This document shows, piece after piece, positions 18,924 to 29,514 of a DNA stretch of 64,000 bases. The notes beneath the pieces are model-generated. The model was not told where the DNA came from. It made no database searches and was given only the letters and a program-made list of their open reading frames with translations. Where the stretch lies: assembly GCA_020634815.1 (NCBI GenBank), contig JACKBA010000019.1, forward strand, positions 62,001 through 126,000, written 5' to 3'. The first letter of the stretch is position 1, and each line of letters begins with the position of its first letter. The position numbers and the translations under genes are program-made. The DNA comes from Caldilineaceae bacterium. Lineage in GTDB: Bacteria > Chloroflexota > Anaerolineae > Caldilineales > Caldilineaceae.

Positions 18924-19814
18924 ATGCCAACCAATCGCCTCGGCGGCGTTTTCGCCCCGGTGCTCACCCCCATGTTCGACGACCTCACGCCCGACACGCC
19001 CAAGTGGATCGCCTTCTGCAAGCAGTTGCTCGCCGATGGCTGTACCGGGCTGGCGCCCTTCGGCACGACCAGCGAAGCCAACTCGCTGGGCTTGAGCGAG
19101 CGCATGGAGATGCTCGATGCGCTGATCGAGGCGGGCGTGCCCGCGGCCAGGCTCATGCCGGGCACGGGTATGTGCGCCATCCCGGACACGGTGAAACTCT
19201 CGGCGCAGGCCGCACGGCTGGGCTGCGGCGGCGTATTGCTGCTGCCCCCCTTCTATTACAAGGGCGTGAGCGAGGACGGCGTCTTTCGCGCTGTGGCAGA
19301 GGTCATCGAGCGCGTGGGTGACGACCGGCTCAAGGTCTACATCTACAACATCCCGCCCATCGCCGTCGTCGGCTACTCCCTGGCCGTCATCGAGCGGCTG
19401 CTGGCTGCGTATCCCGGCACCGTCGTCGGCATGAAGGACAGCTCGGGCGACTGGGCCTACCAGCAGGCGGTGCTCGAAGGTTTCCCCGGCTTCGACGTCT
19501 TCACCGGCTCCGAACGCTACCTGCTCGCCAATTTGCGGCTGGGCGGCGTCGGCACGATCAGCGCCATGGCCAACGTGATCCCGGACAAGATCCGCTTCCT
19601 CTACGACAACTACCTGGCTGCCAACGCCGACCAGGTGCAAGCCGACCTGAACCGTCCGCGCGAGGCGACCAAGGACTACGCCGCCATCGCCGCGCTCAAA
19701 CAGATCATGGCCGCGCGTACCGGCGACCGCACCTGGATCACCCTGCGCCCGCCGCTGATCAACCTCAGCCAGGCCGCCGCGGACGAGTTATTGGCAAAGT
19801 TCGCCGCCGCATAA
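18924..19814 (+). CDS. dihydrodipicolinate synthase/N-acetylneuraminate lyase-family aldolase
   Basis: A 296-residue class I aldolase-type TIM barrel. Visible motifs are APFGTTSEANSL (binding of the keto-acid carboxylate), VYIYNIPP with the likely catalytic Tyr Y141, and GMKDSS with the Schiff-base Lys K171. AAGGAG precedes the ATG at 18924. The family includes DapA, NanA and 2-keto-3-deoxy sugar-acid aldolases. Placed in a glycosidase island, and with an N-terminus unlike typical DapA, it more probably cleaves a 2-keto-3-deoxy sugar acid than makes lysine precursors; this is inference. A badly degraded second copy lies 1.2 kb downstream. Confidence 0.85.
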   Translation: MPTNRLGGVFAPVLTPMFDDLTPDTPKWIAFCKQLLADGCTGLAPFGTTSEANSLGLSERMEMLDALIEAGVPAARLMPGTGMCAIPDTVKLSAQAARLGCGGVLLLPPFYYKGVSEDGVFRAVAEVIERVGDDRLKVYIYNIPPIAVVGYSLAVIERLLAAYPGTVVGMKDSSGDWAYQQAVLEGFPGFDVFTGSERYLLANLRLGGVGTISAMANVIPDKIRFLYDNYLAANADQVQADLNRPREATKDYAAIAALKQIMAARTGDRTWITLRPPLINLSQAAADELLAKFAAA

Positions 19815-19823
19815 GATTTGTTG

Positions 19824-19869
19824 ATAGACCGCGGATTAGACGGATTTGGCGGATCGACACGGATAAGAC
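19824..19869. repeat. left half of a family C inverted repeat
   Basis: ATAGACCGCGGATTAGACGG and the following CGGAT units match the left arm of the repeat at 14364-14453. It ends in GATAAGAC (19862-19869), the 8-mer that is also found directly outside the right end of the insertion sequence. Confidence 0.65.
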
Positions 19870-20106
19870 GGCCAACGTGGCGCCCAGCGTCGCCATGGTA
19901 CCACCACCCACTGAATCGTGGCATCAGCTATCTGCAAATCGGCTGATCGCCTCGTTTGCCAGCGTTTGCTGACTCACCTTGGTGATCGAGCCAGACCACA
20001 ACCGTCGCATCCGAAACAGCACCGTCTATTCCGCCATCTATTTCACGACGATTCGCTATGCTGTACAAGCAACTGTTAGTTAGTGAAACTGTCGTCAATC
20101 AGGGAC
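19870..20106. other. spacer with an insertion-sequence-end-like motif
   Basis: GGTACCACCAC at 19897-19907 is the exact inverse of GTGGTGGTACC at 21978-21988, the right end of the insertion sequence, so this may be an orphan end or a mis-joined piece. I see no gene in the rest of the spacer. Confidence 0.5.
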
Positions 20107-20852
20107 CAGTCACATACCGGCGATGGCGGTCAACGCGGCAACTCAGACAGGAGCCACCTGCAACAATCGCCGCGTTTCGCCCGGACCCCATGTTCGATGA
20201 CCTCACGCCCGACACGCCCAAGTGGATCGCCTTCTGCAAGCAGTTGCCGCCGATGCGCAGGCTGGCCTTAACCAGCGAAAATCGCTGGAGCGAGCGCATG
20301 GAGATGCTCGTTGATCGAGCGGTTGCGCGGCTCATGCGCACGGTGCCTCCGACGGTGAAACCGGCGCGGCCGCACGCTGGCCGGCGGCGTGCCGCCCCTA
20401 CTCAAGGCGAGACGGCGCTTCGTGCCGTGGCGTCATCGAGCGGGTGACGACCGGCTCAGTTACAACATCCCCTATCGCCGTCGTGTCACCCTGGCTCATC
20501 GAGCGGCGCTGCGTATCCGGCATCGTCGCATGAGGAGCAGGACTGGGCTACCAGCAGGCGGTGCTCTTTCCGGCTTGACGTTCACGGCTCGAACGCTACC
20601 TGCTCGCAACTTGCGGCTGGGCGGCGCCGACGTCAGCGCCAGGCCAAGTGATCCCGACAAGATCCGTACGACAACTACTGTGCCAAGCCGACCAGGTGCA
20701 AGCGACTGAACGTCCGCGAGGCGACCAGGTTCAGGATCGGCGACCGCACCTGATCACCCTGCGCCCGCCGCTGATCAACCCAGCCAGCCTGCGCGGATGC
20801 GTTCCCGCCAGATTTGTGAAGCGGATTAGACGGTCGGATCGACACGATAGAC
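20107..20852 (+). pseudogene. deletion-riddled second copy of the aldolase locus
   Basis: This stretch can be aligned by eye, in order, with about 18854-19869: leader (GGCGGTCAACGCG, GGAGCCACCT), coding start (TTCGATGACCTCACGCCCGA), middle (CTACCAGCAGGCGGTGCTC, CGAACGCTACCTGCTCGC) and the downstream family C repeat. It is about a quarter shorter. Most differences are one- to few-base losses, often in short runs (CACCGG to CACGG, GAACCGTCC to GAACGTCC), with few substitutions. No reading frame survives. Such a deletion-only pattern over coding and non-coding sequence resembles uncorrected long-read error more than natural decay, but a real decayed duplicate is possible. Confidence 0.8.
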
Positions 20853-21988
20853 GGTACCGCATAATCGTGACGGAGCACCACCTGACGAGCGCTGGTTTGA
20901 CTGTGGACCTCGGCGGTGCGTCAGGGGGACCTGAACGGAAGTTCGGCTCACAATGGTCAAGCGCCATCGCTGTCCGTGCACCCAGCGATAGCGTTCCCCA
21001 GAGGCGTTTCTTTCATCAAGTGTCCCACCATACATGCAGTCGGTCGCCTGCTGGGCCAGAAACGCGGCGTCGTGCCAGACAGGCCAGCCGCTGGCGGAAG
21101 GTGGCATTGAGCCGCCTGATGTAAGCGGTGTTGATGACGCCACCGCCCTGCGAACGGGTGAGCAACTGCGTCACCGCCGGTGCACTACCTGCACAATGCG
21201 CCGCACGATGTCCAGTCCCGCCGCCGTGCGGTGTTTGACCACCTGCACGATGGCGATGTCCGACCATGCCACAACTGAGGGCGACCTGGCTGCCCATGCG
21301 CGCAATGGCGAACGAAAAGGCAGCCCGAAAGGCGCTGACATAGCTCACCAGCCATCAACCGCCAGCAGGAGTGGGCGGCACAGTGCCATGCCACGCACCT
21401 TAGCGGCCAACTGGCAATCAGCTCCAGGTCACGCCGCGGGCTGATGACACCGCCCAGCCACAGCCGTGTGGGCACCATCAGCGCCATGGCCATCCAGACA
21501 CTCCCACCTTGCACCTTGGCCTTGATTTCATCGGCTTGCACCTGCTGCAAGTCCAACTGCTGCGTCTCCACCATGTGTTCATGCACCCGCCGACAGTGCT
21601 CACCGACCGTCGCCACCACTCCTTCACCGTCCGCTCATCATAGCCAAACGCCTGCACGATCGCTTGCGGCGGACACCATAGGCCAGCAGCGTGATGACCA
21701 ACATCACCTGCACGCTGTCTGTCCGCAGCCGATAGAACAACGTGTCCTTCGTGGCGCTGAACGTCTGCTGGCAGACTGCGCACCGATAACGCTTTTCCTT
21801 ACGGCTATGCACGCTGATATTATCTTGGCCTTGCTTTCCCCTTGCCGCACAGGCCAAATTGGGACAGAATACACTTTGTGGGTTCATGGTGATGCCTCCT
21901 TTGGCTTGGTAACCAGGAGTATACATCACCACGAACCCACATTATCTTTGTCGACTATGCCTCTTCCACGCTTAACTGTGGTGGTACC
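20853..21988 (-). mobile_element. insertion sequence with 8-bp target duplication
   Basis: The element runs from GGTACC (20853) to GTGGTGGTACC (21988); the left end seems to have lost part of its terminal repeat. GATAAGAC follows the right end at 21989-21996. GATAGAC (the same 8-mer minus one A) abuts the left end at 20846-20852. This indicates an 8-bp target duplication. The target is the middle of a family C inverted repeat: its right arm continues to 22037. The element carries one broken transposase gene on the minus strand. Confidence 0.7.
20865..21887 (-). pseudogene. transposase with N-terminal zinc ribbon, several frameshifts
   Basis: From the ATG at 21887 (AGGAGGCATC upstream) the N-terminus reads as a zinc ribbon: CPNLAC, then CAVCQQTFSATKDTLFYRLR. 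The message then moves through other frames: VQAFGYDERTVKEWW in a second, QVQADEIKAKVQGGSVWMAM and PTRLWLGGVISPRRDLEL in a third, then INTAYIRRLNATFRQRLACLARR, and a C-terminal part near 20865-21040. Assembled, it would be about 340 residues, like DDE-type transposases common in Chloroflexota. At least three or four indels are needed, so it is inactive as read, unless the sequence is faulty here. Confidence 0.75.
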
Positions 21989-22037
21989 GATAAGACCAAA
22001 TCCGTGAAAATCCGTCTAATCCGCCGAATCCGTGGTC
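21989..22037. repeat. right half of the family C inverted repeat split by the insertion sequence
   Basis: After GATAAGAC the text AAATCCGTGAAAATCCGTCT and AATCCGCCGAATCCGTGGTC is the near complement of the left half at 19824-19861. Removing the insertion restores one continuous imperfect hairpin between the aldolase gene and the next gene. Confidence 0.65.
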
Positions 22038-22052
22038 GGAAGTTGAGTTCTC

Positions 22053-23108
22053 ATGCATCCCCAATTCTTGATCTATGGCGCCAATGGCTATACCGGCGAG
22101 CTGACCGCACGGCTGGCTGTCGAGCGCGGGATGGCGCCGATCCTGGCCGGACGGAACGCAGCCGAAATCACGGCGCTGGGCACGGAGCTTGGCCTGGAGA
22201 CGCGCATCGCCGGGCTGGATGACCCAGCCGCGCTCGATGCCATGCTGAGTGGCGTGGCAGTTGTGCTGCACTGCGCCGGACCGTTTGTCCATACGTCCAA
22301 ACCGATGGTCGATGCCTGCCTGCGCGCCGGCGTCCACTATCTCGATATCACAGGGGAGATTGCCGTCTTCGAGGCGCTGGCTGCGCGTTACGATGAGGCC
22401 CGCCGCGCCGGCGTCATGCTCCTGCCCGGCGCCGGCTTCGATGTCGTGCCGTCGGATTGTCTGGCTGCGCACCTGGCGCGCCGGCTGCCGTCGGCGACGC
22501 GGCTGAAGCTGGGCATCCGCGCGCTGAGTAAGATCTCGCGCGGCACGGCGATGACGGGCATCGAAGCGCTTGTGCAGGGCGACAGCGGCCTCGTGCGCAA
22601 GCAGGGCGTGCTGACGCCGGTGCCGGTCGCGTGGAAGGAACGGGCGATCGATTTCGGCAACGGGCCGCGCACCGCCATCTGCATGCCGTGGGGCGACGTT
22701 GCTACCGCCTACCACAGCACCGGCATCCCCGACATCGAGGTCTATATGACTTTCCCGCCGGCCATGGTGAATGTGCTGAAGGCCGGGCGCTACCTGGGCT
22801 GGCTTTTCAAGCTGCCCGGCGTGGCCGGCTTTGCCAGGAGCCGCATCCGTGCCGGCGCGCCCGGCCCGACACCGGAAGAACGCGCCCAGGGTCGCAGCTA
22901 CCTCTGGGGCCGCGTCGAGGACGATGCCGGCAACAGCGCCGAGGTGCGCCTGCAAACACCCGAAGGCTACACGCTGACGGCAGAGGCGTCGCTGCTCATC
23001 GTCGAGAAGGTGCTGGCGGGGCAGGCCACGCCGGGCTACCAGACGCCCAGCTCTGCGTTTGGCGCCGACCTGGTGATGGAACTTCCCGGTGTGACACGCA
23101 GCGACTAG
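22053..23108 (+). CDS. saccharopine dehydrogenase-like NAD(P)-binding protein
   Basis: A 351-residue protein with a Rossmann fold at the N-terminus (FLIYGANGYTGELTARLAVERG) and the GPFVHTSKPMVDACLRAGVHYLDITGE block typical of the saccharopine dehydrogenase/trans-acting enoyl reductase superfamily. GAGFDVVPSDCLAAHL follows near residue 130. No membrane segment is predicted. These proteins reduce diverse substrates or act on lipids and polyketides; the exact reaction cannot be told. It is transcribed alone, downstream of the insertion sequence and upstream of the LacI gene. Confidence 0.8.
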   Translation: MHPQFLIYGANGYTGELTARLAVERGMAPILAGRNAAEITALGTELGLETRIAGLDDPAALDAMLSGVAVVLHCAGPFVHTSKPMVDACLRAGVHYLDITGEIAVFEALAARYDEARRAGVMLLPGAGFDVVPSDCLAAHLARRLPSATRLKLGIRALSKISRGTAMTGIEALVQGDSGLVRKQGVLTPVPVAWKERAIDFGNGPRTAICMPWGDVATAYHSTGIPDIEVYMTFPPAMVNVLKAGRYLGWLFKLPGVAGFARSRIRAGAPGPTPEERAQGRSYLWGRVEDDAGNSAEVRLQTPEGYTLTAEASLLIVEKVLAGQATPGYQTPSSAFGADLVMELPGVTRSD

Positions 23109-23273
23109 CCCAGACAAAGAAACAGGCGCTGCTTCGTCAAAGCGACGACGCCCGTTTGCAGGGAGTAGGGAACGGCCGAAGCCGCCACTACCGACCTGCG
23201 GCATCCTCTCGAGTTGAAGCCTCCATCCTCAAATCGACAACCTTAAAATGCTGCGTCCATCGGATCTATGGCA

Positions 23274-23346
23274 TTGACACGCCGCCGCGATGGTGCTAAC
23301 CTATACACCGGTAACGATACCGGAAAGGATACCGGGAACGTTACCC
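23274..23346 (+). promoter_or_regulatory. promoter with tandem LacI-type operators
   Basis: TTGACA (23274-23279) and TAACCT (23297-23302) are 17 bp apart. Directly after lie two palindromes with a central CG, as LacI-family proteins bind: CCGGTAACGATACCGG (23308-23323) and GGGAACGTTACCC (23334-23346). They cover the expected transcription start, 27-65 bp before the LacI start codon, so autorepression of the lacI-ABC operon is very likely. Confidence 0.75.
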
Positions 23347-23372
23347 ATAACCCACGATACCTTGTTCTCAAC

Positions 23373-24389
23373 ATGAATCAACACAAAGCCAACGTCACCA
23401 TTCGTGATGTCGCGTCCGCCGCCGGCGTTTCGGTTTCCACCGTTTCGCGCGTGCTGAACGATCGAGTCGATGTGGCCCCGGAGACGGCCGCGGCGGTGCG
23501 CCGCGTCATCGACGAGCTGGGCTATGCGTCGAGCATGGCGGCGCGCAGCCTGCGCAGCCGCACGACCGGTGTGGTCGGGTTAATCGTTCCCGACCTCTGG
23601 CACCCGTTCACGTCGCTCGTGATTCGCGGCGTCAACCAGGTAACGGCGCAGGGCTATGACTTGCTGGCCTATGCCAGCGGCCGGCGCAACATCCAGACGA
23701 TGGCCAACTGGGAACAGCAGTTGGTGGCGCAACTCAACGGCAGCGTGACCGACGGCATCATCGTCGTGACGCCCAACGCCGAGACCTATCGCACGTCGTT
23801 TCCGGTGGTCGCCATCGACCCGCACCAGGCCAACACGGACTTCCCTGCCGTCATCGCCACCAACCATCAAGGGGTGCTCGACGCCATGGCCTACCTGGTC
23901 GCGTTGGGTCACCGGCGCATCGGCTACATCGGCGGGCGCGCCAATCTGCAGAGCGCGCAGCGGCGGTTGGAGGGCTACTGCGATGGGCTGGCGCAGGCAG
24001 GGATCGCATTCGACCCTGAGCTGGTTGTGACAGGAGACTACACGCGGACGATGGGCGTGGAGTGCGCCGAACGGCTGCTTTCGCTGCCCGAACGGCCGAC
24101 AGCCATCATGGCGGCCAGCGACGAGACGGCGTTTGGCGTCTACGATGTGGCCGCCGAGCGTGGCCTGTGCATCCCCAATGACCTGTCGGTGGTGGGGTTC
24201 GACAACACCATCGAGAGTACATCCCTGAATCCCCCGTTGACCACTGTCGACCAGTCCATCGAGGCAATGGGTGCGCTGGCGGTCGAGATCGTGCTGAAGC
24301 TCATCCAGGGACAACCCCTGGTGGGCCGGCTCTATAAAGTGCCGACGCGGCTGGTTGTCCGCCAGTCGTGCCGGTCGGTTGGTTCGTAG
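23373..24389 (+). CDS. LacI-family transcriptional repressor
   Basis: A 338-residue regulator. The start at 23373 (MNQHKANVTIRDV) is preferred over one 105 nt upstream, which would place the coding region across the promoter and operators. The helix-turn-helix and hinge occupy about residues 6-60 (VTIRDVASAAGVSVSTVSRVLNDR, AARSLRSRTTGVVG). The sugar-binding core follows, with GHRRIGYIGG, PTAIMAASDETAFGVYDVA and DLSVVGFDNT. It is 39 nt upstream of the binding-protein gene of an ABC transporter and presumably controls it in response to a sugar derived from the imported glycoside. Confidence 0.93.
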   Translation: MNQHKANVTIRDVASAAGVSVSTVSRVLNDRVDVAPETAAAVRRVIDELGYASSMAARSLRSRTTGVVGLIVPDLWHPFTSLVIRGVNQVTAQGYDLLAYASGRRNIQTMANWEQQLVAQLNGSVTDGIIVVTPNAETYRTSFPVVAIDPHQANTDFPAVIATNHQGVLDAMAYLVALGHRRIGYIGGRANLQSAQRRLEGYCDGLAQAGIAFDPELVVTGDYTRTMGVECAERLLSLPERPTAIMAASDETAFGVYDVAAERGLCIPNDLSVVGFDNTIESTSLNPPLTTVDQSIEAMGALAVEIVLKLIQGQPLVGRLYKVPTRLVVRQSCRSVGS

Positions 24390-24428
24390 TCCAAACACAG
24401 TTCGTCAAGTGTGAAAAAGGAGAAGAGC

Positions 24429-26390
<1,962 letters not shown>

Positions 26391-26394
26391 AGTT

Positions 26395-26517
26395 TGAGAG
26401 ACTAGGAGACAAAGAGATTGGAGATTAGGAGATTGGAGATTGGCTGGCTTGACGCATCTCACCCAGTCGCCTAATCTCTAAATCTCCAGTCTCCACTCTT
26501 CAATCTCCAATCTCACG
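26395..26517. repeat. inverted repeat of GGAGATT units (family B), third copy
   Basis: The left half has AGACTAGGAGAC and AGATTGGAGATTAGGAGATT. The right half has CCTAATCTCTAAATCTCCAG and CAATCTCCAATCTCAC. It fills the gap between the binding-protein gene and the first permease gene, inside an operon, so it would be transcribed as an mRNA hairpin. Confidence 0.8.
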
Positions 26518-26539
26518 ACTTGAGGAGATATCTGCCCGC

Positions 26540-27544
26540 ATGTTTGTACGACGCTATCTCATCCCACGCTTTATTCAATACATCCTTGTTATCTTTGTCG
26601 GTATTACTGCAGTTTTCTTCATCCCGCGCCTTCTGCCCAATGATCCGGTCTTGCGCACGATCTCAGAACTGCGCGCTCGCGGTGCAACCCTGGAACCCGG
26701 CGCCATGGACAAGATCATTGCTGACTTGACCCAAATGTATGGCCTGGAAGGCTCCATGCTTGACCAATATGGCGCGTTCTGGGCAAGGCTGCTGCGTGGA
26801 GACCTGGGTGTTTCGTTCTTCCAGTTCCCAACGCCCGTCAGCGCCTTGATTGGCACCGCCTTGCCGTGGACAGCTGGACTGCTGTTGACGACAACAATCC
26901 TGGCCTGGGTCATTGGAAACGTACTGGGCGCGTTTGCCGGCTACTACTCTGCCAGCCGCTGGTCACAGGGTATCGACGCAGTGGCTATGGTGATCCGTCC
27001 AATGCCCTACTATATCTTCGCTTTTGCACTGCTGCTTCTTTTTGCCTACGCTATCAGATGGTTTCCCGTCTCCGGCGGCGCAAAGCTTGGTATGCAGCCC
27101 AGCTATTCCTGGCCATTTATCCAGAGTGTGCTCTGGCACTCATTCCTGCCCGCACTCTCCATCGTGATCCTGGGCATGGCCGTTTGGTTCCAGACTATGA
27201 AACTCGTCGTGCAGAGTGTCGTGGGCGAGAGCTACGTGCAATATGCCCGTTTGGGTGGCGTAACTGAACGCAAGATTGTGACGCGCTATGTATTTCGCAA
27301 CGCCTTGTTGCCACAGATCACGGGACTTGCGCTGTCGCTCGGCCTGATTTTCAGCGGTGCCTTGATTACCGAGATCGTTTTCTCGTATCCCGGTCTAGGG
27401 ACGCTCCTTTACCGCGCCATCATCAACGGCGACTACAACCTGATTATGGGCATCACGGTCTTCTCGATTTTTGCTATCACGACCATCGTGCTGATCGTGG
27501 ATCTGCTCTACCCACTTTTTGATCCACGCATCAGGTACTCGTAG
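26540..27544 (+). CDS. Dpp/Opp-type ABC permease (DppB-like)
   Basis: A 334-residue inner-membrane permease with an N-terminal membrane anchor (FIQYILVIFVGITAVFFIPRLLP) and further segments near residues 110-330. The binding-protein-dependent transport signature is visible near residues 230-265 (YVQYARLGGVTERKIVTRYVFRNALLPQ). GAGGAGAT lies upstream of the ATG. It pairs with the DppC-like permease encoded 102 bp downstream. Confidence 0.92.
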   Translation: MFVRRYLIPRFIQYILVIFVGITAVFFIPRLLPNDPVLRTISELRARGATLEPGAMDKIIADLTQMYGLEGSMLDQYGAFWARLLRGDLGVSFFQFPTPVSALIGTALPWTAGLLLTTTILAWVIGNVLGAFAGYYSASRWSQGIDAVAMVIRPMPYYIFAFALLLLFAYAIRWFPVSGGAKLGMQPSYSWPFIQSVLWHSFLPALSIVILGMAVWFQTMKLVVQSVVGESYVQYARLGGVTERKIVTRYVFRNALLPQITGLALSLGLIFSGALITEIVFSYPGLGTLLYRAIINGDYNLIMGITVFSIFAITTIVLIVDLLYPLFDPRIRYS

Positions 27545-27646
27545 CCGCCAGGCAAGGCACGATCCGTTGGGCTGTTTTCAGGCAGATAAACACCGGCGCA
27601 TTGATTTTCAGAGGATTGCATTCGCCCGAAAAGGAGTGCGAATCGC

Positions 27647-28501
27647 GTGAAAGTATTTCGAGACCTGCTTAGAGACTATCGCTTTTTCTTTGGCTTTTGG
27701 ATCCTGGTACTGATGCTTGTCTTCGCCAGCCTCTCCCTCTTTTCTCCCTATGATCCGGGGCTGTGGGGCGAAGTGCCGCGCGACATGCGGCCATCAGCCG
27801 AGTACTGGTTGGGCACCGATTCCAACGGCCAGGACATTTTTTGGATTGCCACCTTTGCCGTGCGCAACTCATTGACCATTGCCTTGATCGCCGGCTTGGT
27901 CTCCCGTCTGATTGCCGTCACCGTCGGCATGGTGGCCGGCTATCTCGGTGGCAAGTCGGACCGTGCGCTCATGTTCGTCAGCGACAGCTTGCTGGTCATC
28001 CCACTGTTCTTGATGATCGTCATGCTGGCCATGTTGATCCGTGACAGCATGGGCGTTGTCAGCCTCGGTCTTCTCCTGGCCATCTTTGGCTGGGCGTGGG
28101 ACGCGCGCCTCATCCGCTCACAAATTCTCAGCCTGCGCGAGCGAGAGTTTACCAAAACGGCCGTGCTTTCGGGTACGGGCACAATGCGGCTGGTGCTAAA
28201 CGAGTACATGCCCTATTCAACCCCCCTGATATTCTCGACGCTGATCAATAACATGGCGTGGGCCATCGGATTGGAGATTACCCTCGCCATTCTTGGCCTG
28301 TTGGATACGTCGGTTCCGACGCTTGGCACGATGCTCTACTGGGCGATCAGCTATCAGGCGGTGCTCCTCGGGCGCTGGTGGTGGGTGCTGACGCCGATCG
28401 TGTTGTCGATCTTGCTCTTTGTGGCGCTCTACTGGCTGTCGGTCAGCATCAGCGAATACCTGGATCCGCGCCGCCGGATCCAACGCGTCGGAGTTGGGTG
28501 A
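27647..28501 (+). CDS. Dpp/Opp-type ABC permease (DppC-like)
   Basis: A 284-residue inner-membrane permease starting at GTG 27647, with AAAAGGAG about a dozen bases upstream. It has the short N-terminal OppC-like segment (FFFGFWILVLMLVFASLSLF), the HWLGTDxxGQD-type block as YWLGTDSNGQDIFWI, and the EAA-like loop SLREREFTKTAVLSGTGTMRLVLNEYMPYS. The stop codon is followed after 5 nt by the first ATPase gene. Confidence 0.92.
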   Translation: MKVFRDLLRDYRFFFGFWILVLMLVFASLSLFSPYDPGLWGEVPRDMRPSAEYWLGTDSNGQDIFWIATFAVRNSLTIALIAGLVSRLIAVTVGMVAGYLGGKSDRALMFVSDSLLVIPLFLMIVMLAMLIRDSMGVVSLGLLLAIFGWAWDARLIRSQILSLREREFTKTAVLSGTGTMRLVLNEYMPYSTPLIFSTLINNMAWAIGLEITLAILGLLDTSVPTLGTMLYWAISYQAVLLGRWWWVLTPIVLSILLFVALYWLSVSISEYLDPRRRIQRVGVG

Positions 28502-28506
28502 ACTGC

Positions 28507-29514
28507 ATGGAAGAGATCATTCTCAAGACTGAAGGGTTGAAGGCGTTTTACGTCCTCGACGTCTACGGCAAGCAGAAAACCGTCAAAGCCGTCAACGACG
28601 TCGATCTGGCGATCCGCGAAAATGAGATCTACGGCATTGCAGGCGAGAGCGGCTGCGGCAAGACGACGCTGCTCAAGACGCTGGCAGCCGCGATGGAGCC
28701 GCCGCTGCGCATCGTCGATGGCCGGGTCTGCTATCACATCGCCGGCGCCGATGTAGACGTCAGCACCCTCTCCCAAGAAGAGATTCGCCGGCTGCGACTG
28801 GAGTACATCGCCTACGTGCCGCAGGGCTCCATGAGCGTGCTCAACCCCGTCGCCCGCATCAAGGACACCTATCGCGATTTCATCGAGAGCCACATCAGCA
28901 CGCAGCAGCGCGACGAAGCCTTTTTGCTGGCCAAGGAACACATCGTCGAGCTGGGTTTGCCGCCCAAGATTCTCGACGCCTACCCGCACCAGCTTTCGGG
29001 CGGCATGCGCCAGCGCGTGACCATCGCCCTGGCCACGCTGCTCAAGCCGCGCATCATCATCGGCGACGAGCCGACCACCGCGCTCGACGTGGTCGTGCAG
29101 CGCGGCGTCGTCCAGTTGCTCAAGGATGTGCAACGCAAGCTGCAAAACACCATCATCCTGGTGACGCATGATATGGGCGTGCACGCCAACATCGCCGACC
29201 GCATCGGCATCATGTACGCCGGCAAGATCGTCGAGGAGGGGTCCACCGACAAGATTTTCGGCGACCCTGAACATCCGTATACGCAATACCTGATCAATTC
29301 GCTGCCCAAGTTTGGTGACAAGACGCCGCGCGAAAGCGTACCCGGCAGCCCGCCGTCGCTGGCAAACCTGCCGCCGGGCTGCCCTTTCCACCCGCGCTGC
29401 CCGCACGTCAAGGAGATTTGCAAACAGGAGATGCCGGGCTTCACGCAAGTCGAGTCGAACCACAAAGTTGCCTGCTGGCTAGTCGGAGAGGGCGAGCATG
29501 GAAAAGCTGCTTGA
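28507..29514 (+). CDS. Dpp/Opp-type ABC ATPase (DppD-like)
   Basis: A 335-residue ATPase starting at ATG 28507 (MEEIILKTEGLKAFY). Walker A is GESGCGKTT, the signature is LSGGMRQRVTIALA, Walker B is RIIIGDEPTTALD, and the switch His is in VTHDMG. The C-terminal oligopeptide-transporter extension has the Cys-rich CPFHPRCPHVKEIC. A longer open frame upstream overlaps the permease gene and is not used. It overlaps the next ATPase gene by 17 bp. Confidence 0.94.
   Translation: MEEIILKTEGLKAFYVLDVYGKQKTVKAVNDVDLAIRENEIYGIAGESGCGKTTLLKTLAAAMEPPLRIVDGRVCYHIAGADVDVSTLSQEEIRRLRLEYIAYVPQGSMSVLNPVARIKDTYRDFIESHISTQQRDEAFLLAKEHIVELGLPPKILDAYPHQLSGGMRQRVTIALATLLKPRIIIGDEPTTALDVVVQRGVVQLLKDVQRKLQNTIILVTHDMGVHANIADRIGIMYAGKIVEEGSTDKIFGDPEHPYTQYLINSLPKFGDKTPRESVPGSPPSLANLPPGCPFHPRCPHVKEICKQEMPGFTQVESNHKVACWLVGEGEHGKAA

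Noticed and set aside
21972..23204. 410-codon open frame antisense to the saccharopine-dehydrogenase-like gene
   Set aside because: The plus strand has a clear Rossmann motif and family blocks; the antisense product is compositionally biased.
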